Positions 7,458-17,023 of a stretch of 64,000 nucleotides of DNA are shown here, piece by piece. The stretch spans positions 2,728,001 to 2,792,000 of the forward strand of contig NZ_CP061913.1 of assembly GCF_019904175.1 (NCBI RefSeq). Reading direction: 5' to 3'. Made by a program: the position numbers and the translations under genes. Origin of the DNA: Dactylosporangium vinaceum (GTDB lineage: Bacteria; Actinomycetota; Actinomycetes; Mycobacteriales; Micromonosporaceae). Below the pieces are notes generated by a model. The model was not told where the DNA came from, made no database searches, and was given only the letters and a program-made list of their open reading frames with translations. The number at the start of each line of letters is the position of its first letter. The stretch's first letter is position 1.

Positions 7458-8393
7458 ATGGGCGTCGAGGTGCAGGTGGAAGGGCTCACGAAGTCCTTCG
7501 GCGCCTCGCCCGTGTGGTCCGACGTCACGCTCACCCTGCCGGCCGGCGAGATCTCGGTGCTGCTCGGACCGTCCGGGACCGGCAAGTCGGTGTTCCTCAA
7601 GACGCTCGTCGGGCTGCTCAAGCCCGACCGCGGTGCGATAGTCGTCGACGGGCACGACCTGACGAAGCTGCGCGAGCGCGAGCTGTACGAGGTGCGCAAG
7701 CTCTTCGGCGTCCTCTTCCAGGACGGCGCGCTGTTCGGGTCGATGAACATCTACGACAACGTGGCATTCCCGCTGCGCGAGCACACCCGCAAGCCGGAGC
7801 GCGAGATCCGGGAGATCGTCGCGGAGAAGCTCGACATGGTCGGGCTCAACGGCGCCGAGACCAAGCTGCCGGGCGAGATCTCCGGCGGCATGCGCAAGCG
7901 CGCCGGGCTGGCCCGGGCGCTGGTGCTCGACCCGGAGATCGTGCTGTTCGACGAGCCGGACTCGGGCCTCGACCCGGTCCGCACCGCGTACCTCAACCAG
8001 CTCATCATCGACCTCAACCAGCAGATCGAGGCCACGTTCCTGATCGTCACGCACGACATCAACACCGCGCGGACGGTCCCGGACAACATCGGGCTCATCT
8101 ACCACGGGCACCTGGCGATGTTCGGCCCGCGCGAGATGCTGCTGTCCAGCACCGAGCCGGTCGTGCGGCAGTTCCTCAACGCCCAGCGGATCGGCCCGAT
8201 CGGCATGTCCGAGGAGAAGGACGCCGACGAGCTCGAGGCCGAGGCGGCGGCCGGGGCCGAGCCGCCGCCGCTGCCCCCCATCCCGCTGCAGCTGCCGCCG
8301 TCCGACGGGCGGGCGCGCCGGGCCGAGCGGGCCCCGGGCCAGTGGTGCTCGGTGCACGGCGTGACGCCGCCCGAAGGGTCGTTCCGGCAGTGA
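7458..8393 (+). CDS. mceG: Mce transporter ATPase MceG/MlaF-like
   Basis: A 311-residue ABC ATPase: Walker A GPSGTGKS (residues 37-44), Q-loop in LFQDGALFG, signature ISGGMRKRAGLARAL, Walker B VLFDEPDSGLD and switch His in VTHDINTA. The LFQDGALFGSMN and SGGMRKR patterns mark the Mla/Mce branch. The C-terminus extends about 60 residues with an acidic then Pro-rich segment. ATG 7458 is chosen for its Shine-Dalgarno. It energises lipid uptake with the two YrbE permeases directly downstream. In mycobacteria mceG lies apart from the mce operons; here it leads one. Confidence 0.92.
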   Translation: MGVEVQVEGLTKSFGASPVWSDVTLTLPAGEISVLLGPSGTGKSVFLKTLVGLLKPDRGAIVVDGHDLTKLRERELYEVRKLFGVLFQDGALFGSMNIYDNVAFPLREHTRKPEREIREIVAEKLDMVGLNGAETKLPGEISGGMRKRAGLARALVLDPEIVLFDEPDSGLDPVRTAYLNQLIIDLNQQIEATFLIVTHDINTARTVPDNIGLIYHGHLAMFGPREMLLSSTEPVVRQFLNAQRIGPIGMSEEKDADELEAEAAAGAEPPPLPPIPLQLPPSDGRARRAERAPGQWCSVHGVTPPEGSFRQ

Positions 8394-9139
8394 CCGCCGC
8401 CGGCCTGTTCTTCGCCTTCGCCCTGGACGCCCTGCGCGGTCTGTTCCGGCGGCCGTGGCAGGTGCGCGAGTTCGTGCAGCAGGCGTGGTTCGTCAGCTCG
8501 GTCTCGATCATGCCGGCCGCGCTCGTGTCGGTCCCGTTCGGCGCGGTGATCGCCCTGCAGCTGGGGTCGCTCGTGCGTCAGCTCGGCGCTCAGTCGTTCA
8601 CCGGCGCGGCGTCCGTACTCGCAGTCGTCCGGGAAGCGGGCCCGATCGTCACGGCGCTCATCATCGCGGGTGCGGGCGGCTCGGCGATCTGCGCCGACCT
8701 CGGCGCGCGGAAGATCCGCGAGGAGCTCGACGCGATGGAGGTGCTCGGCATCGACCCGCTGCAGCGCCTGGTCGCGCCCCGGATCGCCGCCACGATGCTC
8801 GTCGCGGTGCTGCTCAACGGCCTGGTCAGCGTGGTCGGGGTGGCCGGCGGCTACTTCTTCAACGTGGTGCTGCAGCACGGGACGCCCGGCGCCTACGTGG
8901 CGAGCTTCCAGGCCCTCGGCCAGCTGCCGGACCTCGTCGTCGGCGAGCTCAAGGCCCTGGTCTTCGGGGCGGTGGCGGCGCTCGTGGCCTCGTACAAGGG
9001 GATGACCGCGAAGGGCGGCCCCAAAGGCGTCGGCGACGCGGTGAACCACAGCGTCGTCATCACGTTCATGCTGCTGTTCGCGCTCAACTTCGTCATCACG
9101 GCCGTGTACTTCCAGGTCGTGCCGCAGAAGGGGAGCTGA
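8390..9139 (+). CDS. yrbEA: MlaE/YrbE permease A of the Mce transporter
   Basis: A 249-residue MlaE-family permease with five to six TM helices and the conserved cytoplasmic EELDAMEVLGIDPLQRLVAPR loop that couples to the ATPase. GTG start overlaps the mceG stop (GTGA). First of two permeases forming the transmembrane core of the lipid importer. Confidence 0.9.
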   Translation: MTAAGLFFAFALDALRGLFRRPWQVREFVQQAWFVSSVSIMPAALVSVPFGAVIALQLGSLVRQLGAQSFTGAASVLAVVREAGPIVTALIIAGAGGSAICADLGARKIREELDAMEVLGIDPLQRLVAPRIAATMLVAVLLNGLVSVVGVAGGYFFNVVLQHGTPGAYVASFQALGQLPDLVVGELKALVFGAVAALVASYKGMTAKGGPKGVGDAVNHSVVITFMLLFALNFVITAVYFQVVPQKGS

Positions 9140-9140
9140 C

Positions 9141-9941
9141 ATGGCGCTGCAACGCCTCGACGATCTCGGTGGCCAGCTGCGGTTCTATCTGCGCGCGTTC
9201 GCCTGGACACCGCGCACGCTAAGCAGGTACCACCGCGAAGTCCTGAAACTGCTCGCCGAGGTGAGTTTCGGCACCGGCGCACTCGCGGTGGCCGGCGGGA
9301 CCGTGGGCGTCATCTGCTTCATGACCTTCTTCACGGGTACCGAGGTCGGCCTGCAGGGGTATCAGGCCCTCGACCAGATCGGGAGCTCGGCGTTCACCGG
9401 CTTCATATCCGCGTACTTCAACACCCGCGAGATCTCCCCGCTCGTCGCCGCGCTCGCGCTGTCGGCCACCGTGGGCTGCGGCTTCACGGCCCGGCTGGGT
9501 GCGATGCGGATCTCCGAGGAGGTCGACGCGCTCGAGGTCATGGCCGTGCCCTCGCTGCCGTTCCTCGTCACCACCCGCATGATCGCCGGGCTGATCGCCG
9601 TCGTGCCGCTCTACGTCGCCGGGCTGCTGTCGAGCTACCTCGCCACCCGGACCATGGCCATCGTCTACTTCGGACAGTCGGCGGGCACCTACGACTACTA
9701 CTTCCACCTGTTCCTGCCGCCGGGCGACGTGCTCTGGTCGTTCGTGAAGGTGGTCGTGTTCAGCATCATCGTCGTGCTCGTGCACTGCTACTACGGGTAC
9801 ACGGCGAGCGGCGGCCCGGCCGGTGTCGGCGTGGCCGTCGGGCGCGCGGTGCGCCTGGCGATCGTCGCGGTGAACGTCGTGGACTTCTTCCTGTCGCTGG
9901 CCATCTGGGGTGCGACGACGACGGTCCGGATCGCCGGATGA
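9141..9941 (+). CDS. yrbEB: MlaE/YrbE permease B of the Mce transporter
   Basis: A 266-residue MlaE-family permease, partner of the preceding gene. The coupling loop SEEVDALEVMAVPSLPFLVTTR and the domain end YYGYTASGGPAGVGVAVGRAVR are diagnostic. It starts one base after the previous stop and its own stop overlaps mceA (ATGA), so the operon is translationally coupled throughout. Confidence 0.92.
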   Translation: MALQRLDDLGGQLRFYLRAFAWTPRTLSRYHREVLKLLAEVSFGTGALAVAGGTVGVICFMTFFTGTEVGLQGYQALDQIGSSAFTGFISAYFNTREISPLVAALALSATVGCGFTARLGAMRISEEVDALEVMAVPSLPFLVTTRMIAGLIAVVPLYVAGLLSSYLATRTMAIVYFGQSAGTYDYYFHLFLPPGDVLWSFVKVVVFSIIVVLVHCYYGYTASGGPAGVGVAVGRAVRLAIVAVNVVDFFLSLAIWGATTTVRIAG

Positions 9942-11227
9942 GCAACCGCGTGCTCGGCATCGTCTTCATCGTGCTGCTCGGCTCGGCGCTCGGGCTGTCC
10001 GTGCTGCAGTACAACAAAGTGCTCACGCCCGGTTTACATGTCCTGCTGAAGACTTCGCACACGGGCCTGCAACTGAGCCCGGGCGCCGAGGTGAAGCTCT
10101 ACGGCGTCGTCGTCGGGGAGGTGCGCAGCGTGGACAGTGACGGATCGGCAGCCACACTGCGGCTGGTGCTCGACCCCGAGCTGGCGCCGCAGATCCCGGC
10201 CGCGGTCAGCGCGCGGCTGCTGCCGAAGACGCTGTTCGGCGAGCGTTACGTGGCGCTGATCCCGCCCGCCGTCTCCGTCCGCGCCATCCAGGACGGCGAC
10301 GTGATCAGCCAGGACCGCAGCTCCAGCGCACTCGAGCTGGAGCGGGTGCTCGACGACACGCTGCCGCTGCTGCAGGCCATCCAGCCCGACAAGCTCGCCG
10401 CCACCCTCGGTGCGCTCTCCACGGCGCTGGAGGGCAAGGGCGACCAGCTGGGCCGCGACATCGGCCGGCTCGACACCTACCTCGCGTCCCTCAACGAGGA
10501 CATGCCGCTGATCGCCGAGGACGTGCGCCGGCTCGCGGCGGTCCTGGACGTGTACGACGGTGCGCTCCCGGACCTGCTCAACCTCCTGCGGGACGCCTCC
10601 GTCACCGCCGGCACCGTCACCGAGCAGCGCGACCAGCTCGCCACGTTCTGGACCGACACCACGGCGGCCGCCGACACCACCCGCTACTTCCTCGAGCGCC
10701 ACGGCGACCAGCTCATCAAGGTCGGCGACGTGAGCCGCCCGGTGCTGGAGCTGCTCGCGGCCTACGCGCCGGAGTACCCGTGCCTGCTGCAGGGCCTCGT
10801 CGCGCTGCAGCCGCGGGTCGAGCAGGCGTTCACCGGCGGCCGGATGCACATCACGCTGGAGGTCACCCGGGACAACGGGAAGTACCTGCCCGGCGACCGC
10901 CCCGTCTACGGCGCCGACAACGGCCCGAACTGCCGCGGCCTGCCCGGTCCCGGCGTCCCGGCCCCGGGCGTGCCGATCGACGACGGCTACGACTACGGCA
11001 CCGCCCACCCCGGCACCACGAAGCTCCCGGTCGGCACGATCCCGGCGACCGCGGGCACCCAGACGGTCGGCGCGCCGCCGTCGTCCGAGGCGGGCTCGCC
11101 GGAGGAGCGCAAGCTGCTCGAGCCGCTGATCGGCGGGGCGATGGGCGTGCCGCCGGTCGAGGTGCCCGACATCGCCATGCTGCTGTGGGGTCCGCTGCTG
11201 CGCGGCGCGGTGGTGGGTGCGAAATGA
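9938..11227 (+). CDS. mceA: Mce family protein A
   Basis: A 429-residue protein with an N-terminal TM anchor (residues 5-22), the MlaD/Mce domain (about 32-115; GAEVKLYGVVVGEVRSV, then LLPKTLFGERYVALI) and a long alpha-helical region continuing to about 320. The C-terminus is Pro/Gly-rich. MceA-F subunits form a hetero-hexameric tunnel carrying lipids across the periplasm-like space. First of six consecutive mce genes. Confidence 0.9.
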   Translation: MSNRVLGIVFIVLLGSALGLSVLQYNKVLTPGLHVLLKTSHTGLQLSPGAEVKLYGVVVGEVRSVDSDGSAATLRLVLDPELAPQIPAAVSARLLPKTLFGERYVALIPPAVSVRAIQDGDVISQDRSSSALELERVLDDTLPLLQAIQPDKLAATLGALSTALEGKGDQLGRDIGRLDTYLASLNEDMPLIAEDVRRLAAVLDVYDGALPDLLNLLRDASVTAGTVTEQRDQLATFWTDTTAAADTTRYFLERHGDQLIKVGDVSRPVLELLAAYAPEYPCLLQGLVALQPRVEQAFTGGRMHITLEVTRDNGKYLPGDRPVYGADNGPNCRGLPGPGVPAPGVPIDDGYDYGTAHPGTTKLPVGTIPATAGTQTVGAPPSSEAGSPEERKLLEPLIGGAMGVPPVEVPDIAMLLWGPLLRGAVVGAK

Positions 11228-12243
11228 CAAAGGACCTGCTCAAGCTGTCCGTCTTCGCGGCGGTGACGATCGCGCTGACCGCGCTGCTGGCCCAGTCGCT
11301 CGGCGCGTTCTCGGGCGGCGGCACGCAGTACCGGGCCCGGTTCACCGACGTTACCGGCCTGCTCGCCGGCGACGACGTCCGCATCGCCGGGGTCAAGGTG
11401 GGCACGGTCCGCGACATCCGGGTGGCCGACAACCGCATCGCGGAGGTCGCGTTCACTGTCGGCGAGGAGATCCCGCTCGCCGCGAGCGTGCACGCCACGA
11501 TCCGCTACCGCAACCTCGTCGGCCAGCGCTACGTCGCCCTCACCGAGGGCCCGGGCGACGGCCGCCCGCTGCGCCCCGGCCAGACGATCCCGGTCGCCCA
11601 GACCACTCCCGCGCTCGACCTCACCGTCCTGTTCAACGGCTTCCGCCCGCTGTTCACCGCGCTCACGCCGCAGGCCGTCAACCAGCTGGCCTACGAGATC
11701 ATCCAGGTCCTGCAGGGCGAGGGCGGCACGGTCGCCGGCCTCCTGCGCAGCACGGCCTCGCTGACCGGCACGCTGGCCGACCGTGACGCCGTGATCGGCC
11801 GGGTCATCACCAACCTGCTCAACGTGCTGTCCACTGTGGATGAGCACCGCGACGACCTCGACACCACCATCACCCGGCTCCAGCAGTTCGTCTCCGGTCT
11901 GGCCGCCGACAAGGACGCCATCGGCGACGCCCTCACCAACACGGCCGCGCTCACCGGCGCCACCGCGAGCCTGCTGCAGGACGCCCGCCCCGCGCTGCAG
12001 GCCGACATCGACCGGCTCGGCACGCTCTCGGGCACGCTCGACGACAACGCCGCCGTCATCGACAAGACGCTGCAGAACCTGCCCGGCCGCTACGCCGACC
12101 TGACCCGGGTGGCGTCGTACGGCTCCTGGTTCAACTTCTACCTGTGCGACTTCGACGGCCGGGTCACGCTGGCCGGCCAGAAGCTGGCCCCGGCCACCTT
12201 CACCTCGACCGCCGCCCGCTGCAACCCGGGAGGCGCCGCATGA
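11224..12243 (+). CDS. mceB: Mce family protein B
   Basis: A 339-residue Mce subunit: N-terminal TM helix (LLKLSVFAAVTIALTALLAQ), Mce domain with GDDVRIAGVKVGTVRDI and RNLVGQRYVALTEG, then the helical needle domain and a short C-terminal domain with two Cys that may pair. ATG overlaps the mceA stop (ATGA). Confidence 0.9.
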   Translation: MTKDLLKLSVFAAVTIALTALLAQSLGAFSGGGTQYRARFTDVTGLLAGDDVRIAGVKVGTVRDIRVADNRIAEVAFTVGEEIPLAASVHATIRYRNLVGQRYVALTEGPGDGRPLRPGQTIPVAQTTPALDLTVLFNGFRPLFTALTPQAVNQLAYEIIQVLQGEGGTVAGLLRSTASLTGTLADRDAVIGRVITNLLNVLSTVDEHRDDLDTTITRLQQFVSGLAADKDAIGDALTNTAALTGATASLLQDARPALQADIDRLGTLSGTLDDNAAVIDKTLQNLPGRYADLTRVASYGSWFNFYLCDFDGRVTLAGQKLAPATFTSTAARCNPGGAA

Positions 12244-13229
12244 GACCGTTCCGGGAGCGCAACCCGTTCGTCGTCGGGGCGATCGGGCTGGCGGTGCTGG
12301 CCGGGCTCGTGCTCGGGGCGTTCAAGGCCGACGTGCTCACCGGCCTGACCGCCACCGGCTACCGGGCGGCGTTCCGCGACGCCAGTGGGCTCGCGCCCGG
12401 CAACGAGGTGCGGGTCGCGGGCGTGCGGGTCGGCAAGGTCACCGCCGTCGGGCTGGCCCGCGGCGACGCCGGGCCCTACGTGCGGGTCTCGTTCCGCCTC
12501 GAAGACGATGACGTCCGCCTGGGTACCGCCACCCGCGCGACGATCCGCATCAAGACCGTCCTGGGGCAGAAGTACCTCGCGCTGGAGCCCACCGGCGACG
12601 GGCGGCTGGCCGCGGACGCCGAGATTCCGCTCGACCGCACGGCCGCGCCGTTCGACGTGGTGCAGGCGGTCACCGGGCTGGCCGACACGCTCGACCAGAT
12701 CGACAGCACCCAGCTCGCCGACGCGTTCACCACCCTCGCCCAGGCGTTCGCCGACACTCCCGGCAGCGTGCAGTCCTCGCTCGACGGGCTGTCGCGGATC
12801 TCGAAGACGGTGAGCGACCGCGACACCGAGCTGCGGGCACTCCTGCAGCGCGCGCACGACGTGACGGGCGTCCTCGCGGCCCGCGACGACGAGTTCCGCA
12901 AGCTGGTGGCCGACGGCGACGCGCTGCTGGCCGAGGTGGCCAAGCGCCGCGACGCGATCCACGACCTGCTCGTCGGCACCAACGCCCTCGCCACCCAGCT
13001 GGCCGGGGTCGTCGCCGACAACAAAGATCGGCTCAAGCCGGCCCTGGAGCGGCTGCGCGCCGTCGTCGGCATCCTGCAGCGCGACCGCGACGACCTGGAG
13101 CTCACCCTGCAGCGGATGGGGCCGTTCGTCGCCGCCTTCGCCAACGTCACCGGCAGCGGGCGCTGGTTCGACTCCTACCTGGCCGGGCTCCTGCAGCCGT
13201 ACGTCCCCGCGACGGGGGTGAAGCGGTGA
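12240..13229 (+). CDS. mceC: Mce family protein C
   Basis: A 329-residue Mce subunit with a TM anchor (residues about 10-30), Mce domain (GNEVRVAGVRVGKVTAV; KTVLGQKYLALEP) and helical needle region ending in GSGRWFDSYLAGLLQP, the usual end motif of this subunit. ATGA overlap with mceB. Confidence 0.9.
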   Translation: MRPFRERNPFVVGAIGLAVLAGLVLGAFKADVLTGLTATGYRAAFRDASGLAPGNEVRVAGVRVGKVTAVGLARGDAGPYVRVSFRLEDDDVRLGTATRATIRIKTVLGQKYLALEPTGDGRLAADAEIPLDRTAAPFDVVQAVTGLADTLDQIDSTQLADAFTTLAQAFADTPGSVQSSLDGLSRISKTVSDRDTELRALLQRAHDVTGVLAARDDEFRKLVADGDALLAEVAKRRDAIHDLLVGTNALATQLAGVVADNKDRLKPALERLRAVVGILQRDRDDLELTLQRMGPFVAAFANVTGSGRWFDSYLAGLLQPYVPATGVKR

Positions 13230-14395
13230 GCAAGAAGCTGCTCGCCTTCGGCGTGGCCGTCGTGGTCGGCGCCGCCGTGGCCCTCGTCATCGCCGCCACC
13301 GGGCACCCGCAGCGGCGGCTCGTCGCCCACTTCACGCGGACCGTCGGCGTCCACGAGGGCTCGTCGGTGCGGGTGCTCGGGGTCCGCGTCGGCGAGGTCA
13401 CAGCGGTCAGGCCGGAAGGGCGGACGGTCCGGGTCGAGATGCGCTACGACGCCGAGTGGCCGATCCCCGCCGACGCGCAGGCCGTCATCGTCCCGCCGAG
13501 CGTTGTCAGCGACAGGTATGTGCAGCTCACGCCCGCGTTCACCGGCGGCGCCACCCTCGCCGACCGGGCGGACCTGCCCGTCGGGCGGACCGCGGTGCCG
13601 ATGGAGATCGACGACATCTACAAGGCCCTCGACGACTTCAACAAGGCCCTCGGGCCCGGCGGCGCCAACGCCGACGGCGCGCTCAAGGCGCTCGTGCAGA
13701 CCGGGCAGGCCAACCTGCAGGGCAACGGCGACAACCTGCACATGGCGATCGACGGGCTCGACAAGGCGCTGACCACCCTCGCCGACGGCCGCGACGACCT
13801 GTTCGGCACGCTCGTCAACCTGCAGCAGTTCACCACCGCGGTGGCCGGCAGCGACGCCGCCGTGCGCGCGTTCAACCAGCGGCTGGCCGAGGTCGCCGGG
13901 CAGCTGGCCGGCGAGCGCGACGACCTGGCCGCGGCCCTGCGCGCGCTGGCCACGGCCCTGTCGGACGTGACCGCGTTCATCCGCGACAACAAGGCCACGC
14001 TGGTGTCGAACGTCGACGCGCTCGCCGACGTCACAGGCATCCTGGCCAAGCAGCAGAAGGCGATCATCGAGATCCTCGACGTGGCGCCGCTCGCGCTGTC
14101 GAACCTCAACCTCGCGTACAACCCGGGCTCCGGCACGCTCGACACCCGCGACGACGCGCTCGGGCCCTACGACGCGGCCGGTTACGTGTGTGCCGTCCTG
14201 CGCGACAACATCCCGGTCGCGCAGATCCCGCAGCAGTGCGTCGCCCTCGCCCAGACGCTCAACGGCCTCGGCCAGGCGCTCCCGCCGACGCCCGCGAAGA
14301 CGGACCCGGCCAAGCCGCCCGCCCCGGCCCTGCCGACGCTGCCCGAGGTCACCCAGGACCTCACGCTCGGCGGCATCCTGCGGGGTGTGTCGTGA
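13226..14395 (+). CDS. mceD: Mce family protein D
   Basis: A 389-residue Mce subunit with TM anchor (residues 5-22), Mce domain (GSSVRVLGVRVGEVTAV; PSVVSDRYVQLTPA), a long helical region and a Pro-rich tail. GTG start overlaps the mceC stop. Confidence 0.9.
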   Translation: MSKKLLAFGVAVVVGAAVALVIAATGHPQRRLVAHFTRTVGVHEGSSVRVLGVRVGEVTAVRPEGRTVRVEMRYDAEWPIPADAQAVIVPPSVVSDRYVQLTPAFTGGATLADRADLPVGRTAVPMEIDDIYKALDDFNKALGPGGANADGALKALVQTGQANLQGNGDNLHMAIDGLDKALTTLADGRDDLFGTLVNLQQFTTAVAGSDAAVRAFNQRLAEVAGQLAGERDDLAAALRALATALSDVTAFIRDNKATLVSNVDALADVTGILAKQQKAIIEILDVAPLALSNLNLAYNPGSGTLDTRDDALGPYDAAGYVCAVLRDNIPVAQIPQQCVALAQTLNGLGQALPPTPAKTDPAKPPAPALPTLPEVTQDLTLGGILRGVS

Positions 14396-15810
14396 AGCGA
14401 ACCCTGATCGCCGCGGTCGCCGGTGCCTGCCTCCTCGCCGGCGGCTGCGGCCTCCCGCTGCCCGGCGGCGCGCCGTCCGGCCCCGGATACCGGGTCACCG
14501 CCGAGTTCGAGGACGTGCTCGACCTGGTGCCGCAGGCCGCGGTCAAGGTGAACGACGTGACCGTCGGCAGCGTCGAGCAGATCTCGCTGTCCGGCTGGAC
14601 GGCCCGGGTGCGGCTGCACGTCGACAACAAGGTGAGCCTGCCCGGCAACGCGGTCGCCGCGATCCGGCAGTCAAGCCTGCTCGGCGAGAAGTACGTGGCA
14701 CTGGAGGCGCCGGCCACCGAGTCGCCGCGGGGCAGGCTCGCCGACGGGTCGGTCGTGCCGCTGAGCCGGACCCGGCGCTCGGCCGAGGTCGAGGAGGTGC
14801 TCGCCGCGCTCGGCCTGCTGCTCAACGGCGGCGGGCTGGCCCAGCTCAAGACCATCAACGAGGAGCTGGCGACCGCGTTGCAGGGCCGGGAGCCGGCCGC
14901 TCGCGACGCCCTGCAGCAGCTCGACACGTTCGTCGGCGGGCTCGACGCGCAGAAGGCCGACATCGTGCGCGCGCTCGACGCGCTCGACCGGCTCACGGAC
15001 GCACTTTCCAGGCAACGGGCCGTCATCGGTACCGCACTGGCCTCCCTCGCGCCCGGCCTCACAGTGCTCGAGGACCAGCGCCGGCAGCTCACCGCGTCCC
15101 TGACCGCGCTCGGCGACCTGGGCAAGGTCGGCACGCAGGTCATCGCGGCGAGCCGGGACGACACCCTGGCCTCGCTCAAGGCGCTGCAGCCGCTGCTCGA
15201 CCAGCTGGTCAAGGCCGGCGACGCGCTGCCGAAGTCCCTCGACTTCCTGCTGTCGTTCCCGTTCCCGCCCAACGTGAGCGGCGCCATCGTCGGCGACTAC
15301 GTCAACCTCGGCGCGACAGCCGATCTCGACGCCACCACCATCCTCTCGAACCTGCTGGTGAACACCGCCCCGCCGGCGGCGCAGACGCAGACGCAGAAGC
15401 CGGCGAGCGGCTCGCAGTCGAAGCCCGGCGGCTCGGGAGGAGCGACATCGGGCAACTCCGGCTCGGGAAGCTCGTCGCAGAAGCCGCCCGTGGACGTGCC
15501 CGGCGTGATCGGCGTCCTGCCCCTCAACTGCCTGCCGATCGGCGGGCTCCTGCCGCCGGGGTGGGTGCCGCCGAAGGGCTGTGAGCTGCCGAAGGACTGC
15601 AAGCTGCTGGCCCCGGGCACGAAGGCGCCGCCCGGAAGCCTGCTGCCGCCCGGCGGGGTCGTGCCGCCCGGCACCGTGTTCCCGCCCGGGACGCTGCTGC
15701 CGCCGGGGACCGCGCTCACGCCGGCCTGCCTGCTGCCGCCCGCGACCGGGGCGACGAACGGGCAGCAGGGCGGGCTCGGCGACGTGCTCGGTGGGGGGCT
15801 GCTGCCGTGA
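14392..15810 (+). CDS. mceE: Mce family lipoprotein E with Pro/Gly-repeat tail
   Basis: A 472-residue lipoprotein: signal with lipobox LAGGC (Cys 20), as expected for the E subunit, then Mce domain (AAVKVNDVTVGSVEQI; SSLLGEKYVALEAP) and helical needle. After residue about 320 it departs from the usual family: a Gln/Ser/Gly linker is followed by a Cys-containing PPG repeat region (LLPPG, VVPPG, VFPPG, LLPPG) to the end. GTG overlaps the mceD stop. Confidence 0.9.
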   Translation: MKRTLIAAVAGACLLAGGCGLPLPGGAPSGPGYRVTAEFEDVLDLVPQAAVKVNDVTVGSVEQISLSGWTARVRLHVDNKVSLPGNAVAAIRQSSLLGEKYVALEAPATESPRGRLADGSVVPLSRTRRSAEVEEVLAALGLLLNGGGLAQLKTINEELATALQGREPAARDALQQLDTFVGGLDAQKADIVRALDALDRLTDALSRQRAVIGTALASLAPGLTVLEDQRRQLTASLTALGDLGKVGTQVIAASRDDTLASLKALQPLLDQLVKAGDALPKSLDFLLSFPFPPNVSGAIVGDYVNLGATADLDATTILSNLLVNTAPPAAQTQTQKPASGSQSKPGGSGGATSGNSGSGSSSQKPPVDVPGVIGVLPLNCLPIGGLLPPGWVPPKGCELPKDCKLLAPGTKAPPGSLLPPGGVVPPGTVFPPGTLLPPGTALTPACLLPPATGATNGQQGGLGDVLGGGLLP

Positions 15811-17012
15811 TCCGCAACTCGACGAAGCTGCAGGTGCTGGCCTTCCTGGTGGCCGGACTCATCGGGGTCGTGTACGTCGGGCTCGAATACGTGGGCCTCG
15901 GCGACCGGCTGCTCGGCCGCGGCACCACCGTCTACGCCGATCTGGCCCAGGCCGGCGGGCTGTTCGCGAACGCGCCCGTCACCTACCGGGGCGTGCCCGT
16001 CGGTCGGGTCGAGTCCGTGACCCTCCACGACCAGGGGGCGCGGGCCCGGCTGCACCTCGACGACGGGGTGCGGGTGCCGGCGGACACGAGGGCGATCGTC
16101 GGGCAGCGCTCGGCGGTCGGCGAGCAGTTCCTGGACCTGCGCCCGGACGGCGAGTCCGGGCCGTTCCTGCGCGACGACTCCGTGATCCCGCGCGAGCGCA
16201 CCGGCGTCCCGCTCGCCCCGGAGACGCTGCTGGCCAACCTGGACGCGCTCGTGCAGTCCGTCGACCCGCAGGCGCTGACGGTCGTCATCGACGAGCTCGG
16301 CACCGCCTTCGAGGGCAACGAGCAGGCTCTCCGGCACCTGCTCGACGCGGCCGAGCTCCTGCTCGACTCGGCCACGGCGACGCTGCCGCAGACGCACACG
16401 CTGCTGGCCGACGGGCGGACGGTCCTGCAGACGCAGCAGGAGTCGGCGCAGGCGATCCGGCAGTGGGCGGCCGGCCTGGCCCAGATCGCGGCGACACTGC
16501 GCTCGTCCGACGCCGACCTGCGCCGGATCATCGCCGACGCACCGCCGGCCGCCCGTGAGCTGGTCTCGCTGCTCGACGGCCTCGACCCGTCGATAGGCCC
16601 GCTGCTGGGCAACCTGATCGCGGTCAACGGGGTCGCGGCGCGCCGGCTGCCGGGCATCGAGCAGATCCTGGTGGTGTATCCGCTCGTCGTCGCGGGCGGC
16701 TTCACCGTCACGCCCGGCGACGGTACCGCCCACTTCGGCCTGGTCCTCAACGTCAACGACCCTCCGCCCTGCAACTACGCGACCTCGGCGAAGTGCAGCC
16801 TGGTGCGCGGCACCGGCAACGCGCCCCGCCCCGGCACCTCCGGCGACCCGGGCGCACCCGGCGGCCCGGGCTCACCGTCGGTCGACCCCGCGACCGGCAC
16901 AGTCCTCGCCGCCGACGGCAACCCACTGCTCTTCGGCACCACCGGCGGCCAGTACGCCCTCGCCGGCGACCAGTCCTGGAAACAGCTCCTACTCGCCGGC
17001 CTGACGCCGTGA
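15807..17012 (+). CDS. mceF: Mce family protein F
   Basis: A 401-residue Mce subunit with TM anchor (LQVLAFLVAGLIGVVYVGLE), Mce domain (NAPVTYRGVPVGRVESV; RSAVGEQFLDLRP), helical region and a C-terminal domain (PPPCNYATSAKCS) plus a Pro/Gly-rich tail. Last of the six tunnel subunits; GTG overlaps the mceE stop. Confidence 0.9.
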   Translation: MIRNSTKLQVLAFLVAGLIGVVYVGLEYVGLGDRLLGRGTTVYADLAQAGGLFANAPVTYRGVPVGRVESVTLHDQGARARLHLDDGVRVPADTRAIVGQRSAVGEQFLDLRPDGESGPFLRDDSVIPRERTGVPLAPETLLANLDALVQSVDPQALTVVIDELGTAFEGNEQALRHLLDAAELLLDSATATLPQTHTLLADGRTVLQTQQESAQAIRQWAAGLAQIAATLRSSDADLRRIIADAPPAARELVSLLDGLDPSIGPLLGNLIAVNGVAARRLPGIEQILVVYPLVVAGGFTVTPGDGTAHFGLVLNVNDPPPCNYATSAKCSLVRGTGNAPRPGTSGDPGAPGGPGSPSVDPATGTVLAADGNPLLFGTTGGQYALAGDQSWKQLLLAGLTP

Positions 17013-17023
17013 AGGAGGACCCC

